From: Lachnospiraceae bacterium
GTDB taxonomy: Bacteria; Bacillota; Clostridia; Lachnospirales; Lachnospiraceae
Direction of reading: 5' to 3'
Assembly (NCBI GenBank): GCA_009774235.1
Contig: VSNJ01000006.1
Location: 1 to 59,477, forward strand
Length of the DNA: 59,477 bases
Part shown: positions 52,405-59,477 of the stretch, piece by piece
Layout: every line of letters begins with the position of its first letter
Numbering within the stretch: the first letter of the stretch is position 1
Notes under the pieces: generated by a model
Told to the model about the DNA's origin: nothing
The model's database searches: none
What the model saw: the letters and a program-made list of their open reading frames with translations, nothing else
Position numbers and translations under genes: made by a program

Positions 52405-54018
52405 ATCAAAAAGGGAAGTATAACTGTATTTTTAACATTTATTTTTGTTTTAATGCTTTCTTTAGTTACTGCATTTATAGAAAATGTAAGGGTTATTACA
52501 TCTGAGGCGTATGTAACTATGGCATCTAGTCCAGCTATTGAAATGATATTTGGAGATTATAACAAAGAGTTATATGATGAATATGGTTTATTTGCATATG
52601 GAGGATATAATGGAATTGGAATATCAGATTTTGAGTATAGCCTGTTAGAAATTATTAATAAGAACTTGGAATTTAAACCTGAAGATAGTTTAAAAACATA
52701 TTCAAATTTATACAGGTTAAAGGATATTTCATGTGAAGCAGACATCTATTATACGCTTGATGAAGATAAAGTATTTCTGGGACAAATATCAGATTATATT
52801 ATTACCTCTGTTGTGGATAATGTAAAGGAGTATGTAAACCAAGATAGAGACAGCAGTTTTTCTATGAATGGTACTTTGGATGAGGCAATAAAATATGAAG
52901 ATGGTGCTTATGATACAGATAATAGTGGAGATGGAAATATTAATGGTTATATAAATGGAGAAAATAAGGACAAGCCATCAGAAAAAGAGATTGATGAAAA
53001 ATTAAAGAGTGATTCTGCAGGCGGAAATCCCCTTAAAGCATTGAAAAACATTATTAATAATGGAATGTTATCCCTTGTCTGTGATGTTTCAAAAGTAAGT
53101 GAGACAAAAATAGAGGCAGCCGGAGAAGGATTTAATTCTAAAGAAAATGATGATGATAATTCTTCTGCTGCCAAATTTTTAAAATCATTACTTGAAGGTG
53201 ATGATAGCCAGGAATTAAACCAGGATAAACTTATGGAACAGGCAAGTTCAGAAAGCAGTGCAGATAAACTGGAATATATATATTATGCAGATAAGGTTCT
53301 GGCATCATATGTTGATAGTGATTATAAAACAGTGCATTATGGACTTGAATATCTGGTTGCAGGTAAAGAAACAGAGAAAGAAAATCTTGCATATGTTGTA
53401 AGGCAGCTGCTTATTATACGTACATTGGTTAATATGGCTTATGTAAGTACTAATACGTTGTTCCAGTCTAAAAGCCTTGCTACAGCTACTGCAATAGTTG
53501 GTTTTACTGGTATTGCACCTCTTATTACAGCTACACAATGGCTAATTCTTACAATACTTGCATTTGAGGAAGCATGTATTGATGTAACTGCACTTCTGGC
53601 AGGTAAAAAAGTACCACTTATAAAAAGTCCAGCAGATTTTAAAATGAAATATGAGGAAATATGTTCTGTATCATATAGTTTTTTTAAAAGAAAAGGAAAA
53701 AGTTATAAGAAAGCTGATGAAGGAAATATATCTTCTAGTATTTCTTATAAGCAGTATCTTTTATTATTACAAATTCTTGTGCCAAAGCAGAAATTAAAAA
53801 ACAGGATAATTGATATTATACAGTTTGATTTAAGGAAAAGGGTCAACCAGACATTTGAATTCAGGGAATGTATTTGTGCTGCTTTGTGTAATATTAATTA
53901 TAATATACCATATGCATATTCTTATATTAAAACAGGACTTTTTAGTAAAATAAAAACAAATCAGTCCGAAAGATGTATAACAGTGGGTTATGGCTATGTT
54001 AAGGATTTATGGAAATAA
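52405..54018 (+). CDS. DUF5702 pilus-associated protein, probable AUC start
   Basis: About 537 residues. The N-terminus read from the open frame upstream of the first ATG (52453) is IKKGSITVFLTFIFVLMLSL, exactly the pattern with which DUF5702 and similar pseudopilins start (KKGSITVFLSL). The frame is open from 52390, with no ATG, GTG or TTG before 52453; ATC at 52405 lies seven bases after GGGG (52394-52397). Beyond the membrane helix the protein is large, polar and extracytoplasmic (about 35-430), with a second hydrophobic region (about 345-385). Probably a minor or tip component of the Tad fibre. Confidence 0.85.
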   Translation: MKKGSITVFLTFIFVLMLSLVTAFIENVRVITSEAYVTMASSPAIEMIFGDYNKELYDEYGLFAYGGYNGIGISDFEYSLLEIINKNLEFKPEDSLKTYSNLYRLKDISCEADIYYTLDEDKVFLGQISDYIITSVVDNVKEYVNQDRDSSFSMNGTLDEAIKYEDGAYDTDNSGDGNINGYINGENKDKPSEKEIDEKLKSDSAGGNPLKALKNIINNGMLSLVCDVSKVSETKIEAAGEGFNSKENDDDNSSAAKFLKSLLEGDDSQELNQDKLMEQASSESSADKLEYIYYADKVLASYVDSDYKTVHYGLEYLVAGKETEKENLAYVVRQLLIIRTLVNMAYVSTNTLFQSKSLATATAIVGFTGIAPLITATQWLILTILAFEEACIDVTALLAGKKVPLIKSPADFKMKYEEICSVSYSFFKRKGKSYKKADEGNISSSISYKQYLLLLQILVPKQKLKNRIIDIIQFDLRKRVNQTFEFRECICAALCNINYNIPYAYSYIKTGLFSKIKTNQSERCITVGYGYVKDLWK

Positions 54019-54046
54019 AACATAATAATTATATATGGAGGTGTAT

Positions 54047-54895
54047 ATGGATATAAAAATATATTGGTATGTCCTTTATGATAGAAACAAGATAACAAAA
54101 AGTAACAAAATCTCACAAAATACCAGAAATGCTCCCCGGCATAACTTTTTAAATACATATTTAAATATTTTTCATAAAGGACATTCCAGTGTATTTTTAT
54201 TAAAAAACAAGGGTTCAATAACAGCAGAAGCTTCATTTTGTGTTCCAATATTTTTTCTTGCATTATTTTCTTTATTTTATATTTTACAATGTATATATAG
54301 GGTAAATTATATTGAAGACAGGCTGGCTGGCTGTGCAAGGGAATATGCGGTTTTTGGCACTAAGACGGGAGCAGTAACAACATATATGGATGAAAAAGTT
54401 ATTGTAAGGTATAATGAAGACCAACATCTTCCTGTATGTTATGTTTCATACAATATGAGGGTACCTTTCCTTGCTTCGGATTTTTTTACACTGGATTTAT
54501 ACCAGCAAGTTGTTATAAATAATTATTCTGGAGTTAGTATGGGAAGTAATAACGGGGAAGTATCAGAAGATTTTGTATACATTGCTAAAAGTGGAAAGGT
54601 ATATCATTGTGACAAGGGATGTACATATTTAAAATTAAGTGTGCAAGGGGTACAAGGAAAAAGTATTCAATCTAGGCGTAATTCATCAGGTGGGAAATAT
54701 AAGTCTTGTGAAAAATGCTGCAGGGATATTGAAGCAGAGGATATTTCAAATGTTTATATAACAACTTATGGTGACAGGTACCATATTGTTAAAAGCTGTC
54801 CAGGGCTTAAAAGGGATATACGCCGTGTAAAAAAATCAGAAATTGGAGACCTTCCTGCATGTAGTAAATGTGGGACAAAATATTTACTGGATTAA
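54047..54895 (+). CDS. TadE-like pseudopilin with paired Cys motifs
   Basis: 282 residues. Unusually long N-terminus (about 55 residues, basic), then KGSITAEASFCVPIFFLALF, the TadE-type cleavage region and membrane helix. Outside are two copies of a small Cys module: VYHCDKGCTYLKLS...CEKCC and RYHIVKSCPGLKRDI...CSKC, of a kind seen in exported clostridial proteins and perhaps metal binding. ATG 54047 has GGAGGTG upstream. Follows the DUF5702 gene directly. Confidence 0.8.
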   Translation: MDIKIYWYVLYDRNKITKSNKISQNTRNAPRHNFLNTYLNIFHKGHSSVFLLKNKGSITAEASFCVPIFFLALFSLFYILQCIYRVNYIEDRLAGCAREYAVFGTKTGAVTTYMDEKVIVRYNEDQHLPVCYVSYNMRVPFLASDFFTLDLYQQVVINNYSGVSMGSNNGEVSEDFVYIAKSGKVYHCDKGCTYLKLSVQGVQGKSIQSRRNSSGGKYKSCEKCCRDIEAEDISNVYITTYGDRYHIVKSCPGLKRDIRRVKKSEIGDLPACSKCGTKYLLD

Positions 54896-54963
54896 TATGA
54901 TGTGTCTTAAACAGAGAAAGACGTGTGGAATTGTTGTAAAGAGGCTGTATGGTACGTCTCAAA

Positions 54964-54982
54964 AAGAACATAGGATGTTCTT
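54964..54982. other. Hairpin upstream of the second prepilin peptidase
   Basis: AAGAACAT, loop AGG, ATGTTCTT: an 8-bp perfect stem 12 bases before the AAGGAG site. It has no T-tail, so a role in translation or RNA processing is more likely than termination. Confidence 0.5.
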
Positions 54983-55006
54983 GGAACAGGTGCTAAGGAG
55001 TGGTTA

Positions 55007-55450
55007 ATTATAGAAAATAGTATTTTATTAATAATATTAGGAACGGGTTTAGTAATATGTACAATAACCGATTTAAAATATAAGGAAATATATCTTCCTG
55101 TTATAATTGCTGATATATTACTTTTGCTTTGTTTCCATATATGGCAGGGAAGTATTTCACCAGCAGATATAGCAGGAGCTGTTATTATATGTGTGTTGTT
55201 TATGATATCATCTGTAGCCAGCAGAGGGCAGCTTGGATTTGGTGATGCCTTGCTTTTTGCAATTACAGGTTTTGGATTAGGATTTATGGCTAATATTTTT
55301 ATTATTATGTTTAGTTTTATATTGGCATTTTTCGCAGCAGTGTTTCTTGTTGTTGTAAAGCATAAACCACGTAATTATTGTATGCCTCTTGCACCATTTG
55401 TATTAAGTTCATTTATTTTTTATGTTGCAGGAGTTTATTTACCATTATAA
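55007..55450 (+). CDS. Second prepilin peptidase (A24), probable AUU start
   Basis: About 147 residues. The first catalytic Asp lies in ITDLKYKEIYLP, coded at 55066-55101, upstream of the first ATG of the frame (55124), while the second is in GFGDALLF. A protein from 55124 would lack the active site. The frame is open from 54974 without ATG, GTG or TTG; ATT at 55007 is six bases after AAGGAG (54995-55000). About four membrane helices. Either it starts at AUU or it is a start-loss pseudogene; the ribosome site favours the former. Confidence 0.82.
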   Translation: MIENSILLIILGTGLVICTITDLKYKEIYLPVIIADILLLLCFHIWQGSISPADIAGAVIICVLFMISSVASRGQLGFGDALLFAITGFGLGFMANIFIIMFSFILAFFAAVFLVVVKHKPRNYCMPLAPFVLSSFIFYVAGVYLPL

Positions 55451-55518
55451 AATAATGCAAATATAGGTAGTTAATGTTAAGATTTATAAATACAAGTTCT
55501 ACAGAATGGGGGAATTTT

Positions 55519-55983
55519 ATGTTGTATAAAAATATATTATTTAGTAAAGATAAACCAGTGATGCACAGAAACTTTGCAATGAAAGGAAGTTATGTTGTTG
55601 AGGCAGCGTTTATTGTACCTGTAATATTAGCTCTGGTATTTGCAATGATTTATATGTTATATTATTTACATGACAGAGCTGTGCTGTATGGAAATATGCA
55701 AACTGCAGTAATAAGTGTTGCTGAAGGAAGAAAAGAATACAAGGATAATAAAGAATGGCAGGAAGCCATGCAAGAGAATATGTGGATATTTAAAGTAAAA
55801 TCAGGAGAAATATCCCAAAGTAAGTTATATATTAAATCAGATGTAAAAGCAGAGTGCCGCCTGGATATACCTGTTGTAAAATATTTTATGGACAATAAGC
55901 AGGAAATTGCTATTGAAGACAGATATCTTGCTGTCCATCCAGAATATATGGCCAGGGCGGAAGGAATTTTTTCAAATGAATGA
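55519..55983 (+). CDS. TadE/TadG-like pseudopilin
   Basis: 154 residues. KGSYVVEAAFIVPVILALVFAMIYMLYY is a typical TadE membrane segment with Glu shortly after the cleavage site; the rest is extracytoplasmic. ATG 55519 has GGGGGAA upstream; earlier in-frame ATG at 55474 lacks one. The stop overlaps the next frame (ATGA), and the FHA gene follows. Confidence 0.85.
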   Translation: MLYKNILFSKDKPVMHRNFAMKGSYVVEAAFIVPVILALVFAMIYMLYYLHDRAVLYGNMQTAVISVAEGRKEYKDNKEWQEAMQENMWIFKVKSGEISQSKLYIKSDVKAECRLDIPVVKYFMDNKQEIAIEDRYLAVHPEYMARAEGIFSNE

Positions 55984-55994
55984 GGTGCATAAAA

Positions 55995-57017
55995 TTGGAG
56001 AAACGTATATACCATGACAGTAAAATGGCATATTTAATAATTGAACCCCAGACAGATATAAAGTCTTCACTTTCCATGAATATGCTGAAAAATAATAAGA
56101 TACAATGTCTTTTAGATATGGAGTGCCGTTATATTGATAACAACCTGGTTTTGTATTATGAAATACAGGGATTACAATGTATAAAGGATTATACTACCGG
56201 GAATAAACTGGATTATAATATAACAAGGCAGCTGTACATTGATATTGTCCAGGCAGTGTTAAATGGAGAAGAGTTTTTTTTAAGTGAAAATTTCTATGTA
56301 CTGGATTTGGAGTATATTTACTGGGATAAGAAAAATAGCAGGGTAAAGTTATGTTGTATTCCTGAGTGGCAAGGTGATTTCCAGAGTGATGTAAAGAAGC
56401 TTACAGAAGATATTATTACATATATAGATAATAATGATAAAGCAGCTGTAGCGTTTATTTATGGAATATATGATTTAATAATTAGTTCTGGTTTTGTGCT
56501 TAAGGATGTTAATGAATATATAAAGGGATTTACGCCAGATATATTGTATAAGGATAATAATAAAGGACATTGTGTGGCAGAATATGATAATGTAATGCCT
56601 GTATGTGGAAATGAAGAAGGAATAATTAAGACAGAAGATATACAAAATAGTGAAACTAAAAATTTTATTGATACAAAAAAATATGGTTTGAAAGTGGAAA
56701 CATCTTCCCTGCCATTGAAGTCTAAAGATAAAAAGACATTAACAATATGGTTTGAAGATATATGTAATAAATTTGGAGGGGATTATATAAGTATTGGCCG
56801 TTCAGAAGATTGTGGACTGGTATTTCCATATAGCCAGATAAGCCGCTGCCATGCAAGGGTATATATAGAAAATGGAAAGCTTTATATTGAAGATAATAGC
56901 TCTTCTAATGGTACTTATGTAAATGGGGAAAGGATACCAGCAAATATAAAAATCATGTGTAATAATAACGATTTAGTTATATTTGCTGGTATAAAGTGCC
57001 ATGTTATATGCAAGTAA
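55995..57017 (+). CDS. FHA-domain protein with DUF6382-like N-terminus
   Basis: 340 residues. The N-terminal 180 residues resemble DUF6382; the FHA domain at about 255-335 shows SIGRSEDCGLVFPYSQISRCHARVYIENGKLYIEDNSSSNGTYVNG, with the Arg, Ser and Asn residues that bind phosphothreonine. It probably links pilus assembly to Ser/Thr kinase signalling. I take TTG 55995 as start since GAGGTG (55982-55987) is seven bases upstream; ATG 55980 has no such site. Last gene of the Tad operon, two bases from the convergent GH31 gene, with no terminator visible. Confidence 0.87.
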   Translation: MEKRIYHDSKMAYLIIEPQTDIKSSLSMNMLKNNKIQCLLDMECRYIDNNLVLYYEIQGLQCIKDYTTGNKLDYNITRQLYIDIVQAVLNGEEFFLSENFYVLDLEYIYWDKKNSRVKLCCIPEWQGDFQSDVKKLTEDIITYIDNNDKAAVAFIYGIYDLIISSGFVLKDVNEYIKGFTPDILYKDNNKGHCVAEYDNVMPVCGNEEGIIKTEDIQNSETKNFIDTKKYGLKVETSSLPLKSKDKKTLTIWFEDICNKFGGDYISIGRSEDCGLVFPYSQISRCHARVYIENGKLYIEDNSSSNGTYVNGERIPANIKIMCNNNDLVIFAGIKCHVICK

Positions 57018-57019
57018 TT

Positions 57020-59413
57020 TTATTTGATAACAGCTGATATATTTGTATATTTATTTTTATATCCATTCTTTATAAGTATAGCTTTAATTCCTCCAGGATG
57101 GTTTGAAGAAAAGCTGAATTTATACAGGTTATATCCGCCTGTCTGGTATTTAAAGTCAGTGCCGTTGTCCTGGTAGTGCATATAGTAGCAAGAGTTGTTG
57201 GTACCTCCCCTGTTATTGGATGGGTAGAATTCAACAATAAGTTTATCTGTATTGCCAGCGCTGAGATTTGGAATATCAGGATATGTTGGCAGTATACTGC
57301 CACCCTTTATAAATACCGGGCATATACTAACAGGGGCTTTATATAGTATATATTTGCCGCCTTTTATGCGTTTTCCGCTGTGGTAGTCAATCCATATGCC
57401 TTTTGGAAGGTATATGCTTCTTACAACTGCCCCTTGGTCTGTTACAGGTGCTACCAGTATGCTGCTGCCAACTAAGTATTCGTCATTACAGTTAATTACT
57501 TCTGGGTCGTCTTCATATTCCATAATAAGTGGACGCAGTATTGGAATACCTGTAAGGCTTTCCTCATAACATAAATCGTATAAATATGGTATGAATTTGT
57601 AATGAAGTTTAACATATTTGCGGTATATATCCAGTGTTTCCTGGTCAAACGTCCAAGGTTCCTGGCGGCGTGTCATTTTGGCACTGTGGTTTCTGAATAA
57701 AGGTGAAAAGCAGCATGCTTCAATCCAGCGGCATAACAGTTCAGAAGTAGCATGTGAACCAAAACCTCCTATATCAACACCAGCTAAAGGTATGCCTGAC
57801 AATCCTAAATTAAGCAGCTGTGGTATGGCAAGTTTTAAATGGGACCATATACTCTGGTTATCCCCTGTCCACACAGTAGTGTATTTCTGTGAGCCGCTGT
57901 AACATGCACGTGTTATTACAAAAGGACGTTTCTGGCTGTTCTTTTTAAGACCATCATAGGTTGCTTTGGACATAAGATGCCCATATACATTGTGTACTTC
58001 TGCATGGAGACGGCTGTTTCCATCACCAGGAAAAACTATATTATCAGGAAGAGGACCGTTAAAGCTGGCTGGTTCATTCATATCATTCCAGATGCCAGAG
58101 ATGCCTTTGTCAAGCAGAAGCTTTGTCTTATCTCCCCACCATAAACGGGTTTTGTAGGATGTGAAATCAGGGAAAACAGAATCACCTGGCCATACGGCAT
58201 TGTGATATACTTTGCCATCCTCTGTTTTGGCAAAGCTGTTATTTTTGATACCTTCATCATACATATGGTATCCTTCTTCCGCTTTTACACCAGGGTCAAT
58301 TATTGTTACAAGTTTTATCCCAGATTTGTATAACCTGTTGCTTAAATGGCATAAGTCTGGAAAACGGTCTTTGTTACTTGTGAAAACTTTGAAGTTGTCC
58401 ATATAATCAATATCAAGATGGATAGCGTCACATGGAATATCATATTTATTGAAATTATCTGCAATAGAAAGCACTTCTTCTTCAGAAGAATAACTCCAGC
58501 GTGACTGGTGGTATCCAAGAGTCCATAATTGTGGTAGTGGGCAACGTCCTGTAAGTGAGGTATAACGCTGTACAACTTCTTTAATATTCTGTCCATATAT
58601 AAAGTAATAGTTTAATTCACCATTAGTTACAGCAAATGAATAACTGTCCGCATCTGAATATCCAAAGTCAAAATATGACTTATAGGTATTATCAAGAAAT
58701 ATTCCATAGGTAAAACCTTTACGGTGTACTATAAAGAATGGTATGGATTTATATAGTGCACGGAAAGTTGGGTTTTCTACATGTGGGTCTGGATTGTCTG
58801 AGTTCCACATTATATAATCATATCCCTTTTTATTAAGAAAACCTGTTTTGTCACCTAAGCCATAAAAAGCCTCATCACCAAAGATTTTTTTAGTAACTTT
58901 GTATTTATAATTATTGTCTGCAGTATCAGCTATGTGGCCTTCTTGTATTAATTGCATGGTTTCTTCTTTTGATAATTGTCCAGCCTGTCTGTTGCCTGGA
59001 ACATGGTCTGAACATACAAGGCTGCCATTTCTGTTATATATATTAATTTGCATTGATTTGCTTATTCTTATAATAAGAGAATCTGTGGCAGCAGTTATAA
59101 TAGAATTTTCTAAAGAAGTCATAAAGATACCAGATATTTCTGGAGGATTTTCAATGGCAAATGAGAATCCGTTATTATTTTCACTAGAATATCCAGAAGA
59201 ACATGTATCTGGGTTGGAAGCAGCGCCTAAAGTAAATGAGAAATCTTTATCATTCCCATTAGAAGGTACAGTATGGATTCTTATTATATTATTGGTTATG
59301 GCATCAATTTTTAATGAGGTTTTTGCAGGTAGTTTTTTATTATTTATTGTGATTGATGATATATGGCGTTTTGGAATTGATGATATATGGCGTTTTGGAT
59401 TTGTGTTTCTCAT
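57020..59413 (-). CDS. GH31 alpha-glucosidase
   Basis: 797 residues, no signal peptide, so cytosolic. N-terminal beta domain, (beta/alpha)8 barrel with HLDIDYMDNFKVFT, nucleophile Asp in GIWNDMNEPASF and acid/base Asp in VWTGDNQS, and C-terminal beta domains. It hydrolyses alpha-linked glucosides such as maltose, isomaltose or sucrose-like sugars; exact specificity cannot be told. The first 25 residues contain an exact tandem copy of PKRHISSI. GAAGGGAG precedes the ATG on the minus strand. No sugar transporter is adjacent inside the window. Confidence 0.95.
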   Translation of the reverse strand: MRNTNPKRHISSIPKRHISSITINNKKLPAKTSLKIDAITNNIIRIHTVPSNGNDKDFSFTLGAASNPDTCSSGYSSENNNGFSFAIENPPEISGIFMTSLENSIITAATDSLIIRISKSMQINIYNRNGSLVCSDHVPGNRQAGQLSKEETMQLIQEGHIADTADNNYKYKVTKKIFGDEAFYGLGDKTGFLNKKGYDYIMWNSDNPDPHVENPTFRALYKSIPFFIVHRKGFTYGIFLDNTYKSYFDFGYSDADSYSFAVTNGELNYYFIYGQNIKEVVQRYTSLTGRCPLPQLWTLGYHQSRWSYSSEEEVLSIADNFNKYDIPCDAIHLDIDYMDNFKVFTSNKDRFPDLCHLSNRLYKSGIKLVTIIDPGVKAEEGYHMYDEGIKNNSFAKTEDGKVYHNAVWPGDSVFPDFTSYKTRLWWGDKTKLLLDKGISGIWNDMNEPASFNGPLPDNIVFPGDGNSRLHAEVHNVYGHLMSKATYDGLKKNSQKRPFVITRACYSGSQKYTTVWTGDNQSIWSHLKLAIPQLLNLGLSGIPLAGVDIGGFGSHATSELLCRWIEACCFSPLFRNHSAKMTRRQEPWTFDQETLDIYRKYVKLHYKFIPYLYDLCYEESLTGIPILRPLIMEYEDDPEVINCNDEYLVGSSILVAPVTDQGAVVRSIYLPKGIWIDYHSGKRIKGGKYILYKAPVSICPVFIKGGSILPTYPDIPNLSAGNTDKLIVEFYPSNNRGGTNNSCYYMHYQDNGTDFKYQTGGYNLYKFSFSSNHPGGIKAILIKNGYKNKYTNISAVIK
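59352..59399 (-). repeat. 24-bp tandem duplication in the GH31 gene start
   Basis: Two exact 24-bp units (59352-59375 and 59376-59399) near the N-terminus, coding for two PKRHISSI copies. The duplication is in frame. Confidence 0.95.
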
Positions 59414-59477
59414 TTAATTGCTCCCTTCATAAATTATTTATTATATTATTATCTTATTTATTGAATAATACAAATAT

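Noticed and set aside
55124..55450. ATG 55124 as start of the second prepilin peptidase
   Set aside because: It would remove the first catalytic Asp and first helix, and there is no ribosome site in front of it.

Overview
The window reads as a chromosomal segment of a low-GC, spore-forming anaerobic Firmicute, most likely a Lachnospiraceae-type Clostridium relative (inference). The evidence is strongly AT-rich codon use, a cotJABC spore-coat operon, a BofA-type protein, CIRCE-controlled Hsp20, a DUF5702/DUF6382-type Tad pilus locus and DHHW/MBOAT cell-envelope acetylation genes. No rRNA, phage module, CRISPR array or transposase gene was found.

Layout. 1-1.7 kb: the end of an ABC-2 permease/histidine-kinase unit that looks richer in G+C than the rest. 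1.9-2.9 kb: Hsp20 behind a perfect CIRCE operator, then an orphan HipB-like regulator. 3.2-13.3 kb: two tandem paralogous modules, each ABC ATPase, FtsX-type permease, response regulator and small-sensor kinase, typical of peptide-antibiotic sensing and detoxification. 13.4-15 kb: a truncated secreted ORF, an Erm-type rRNA methylase preceded by a 9-codon leader ending in RLR and three terminator hairpins, and a MITE-like repeat. 15-21.6 kb: fabF, a PAS-rich degenerate GGDEF/EAL protein, a Pro-rich secreted protein, serS and a zinc-ribbon/HTH protein. 21.7-24.4 kb (minus): DUF3810 protease-like protein and cotJABC. 24.6-32.1 kb: secreted Ig-like protein, DUF885 protein, and a DUF4358-DHHW-MBOAT-DHHW O-acetylation unit. 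32.2-36.2 kb: tRNA-Arg(CCT), second MITE copy, a D,D-carboxypeptidase and a ClpX. 36.3-43.4 kb: a Csp-like subtilase gene split by a 5.36-kb block (MoxR, DUF58, transglutaminase, AraD). 43.8-46.6 kb: ECF S-component, uridine-kinase-like protein, thioesterase, third MITE copy, DUF2508. 46.7-57 kb: bofA and a complete Tad pilus operon behind a good sigma-A promoter. 57-59.4 kb (minus): GH31 alpha-glucosidase.

Most noteworthy: (1) the subtilase halves rejoin in frame exactly at GGGG, which flanks the 5,362-bp block on both sides, and the block ends in 13-bp imperfect inverted repeats yet has no recombinase; (2) the erm-type gene has a complete attenuation leader on the minus strand; (3) three Tad genes can only start at AUU or AUC, because conserved N-terminal residues lie upstream of the first AUG while strong Shine-Dalgarno sequences sit at the right distance; (4) a four-member MITE-like family carries a conserved hairpin, and one member trims a neighbouring ORF.

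Limits: all calls come from reading the sequence and recalling families. No alignment, folding program or database search was run. Membrane-segment and residue positions are approximate.
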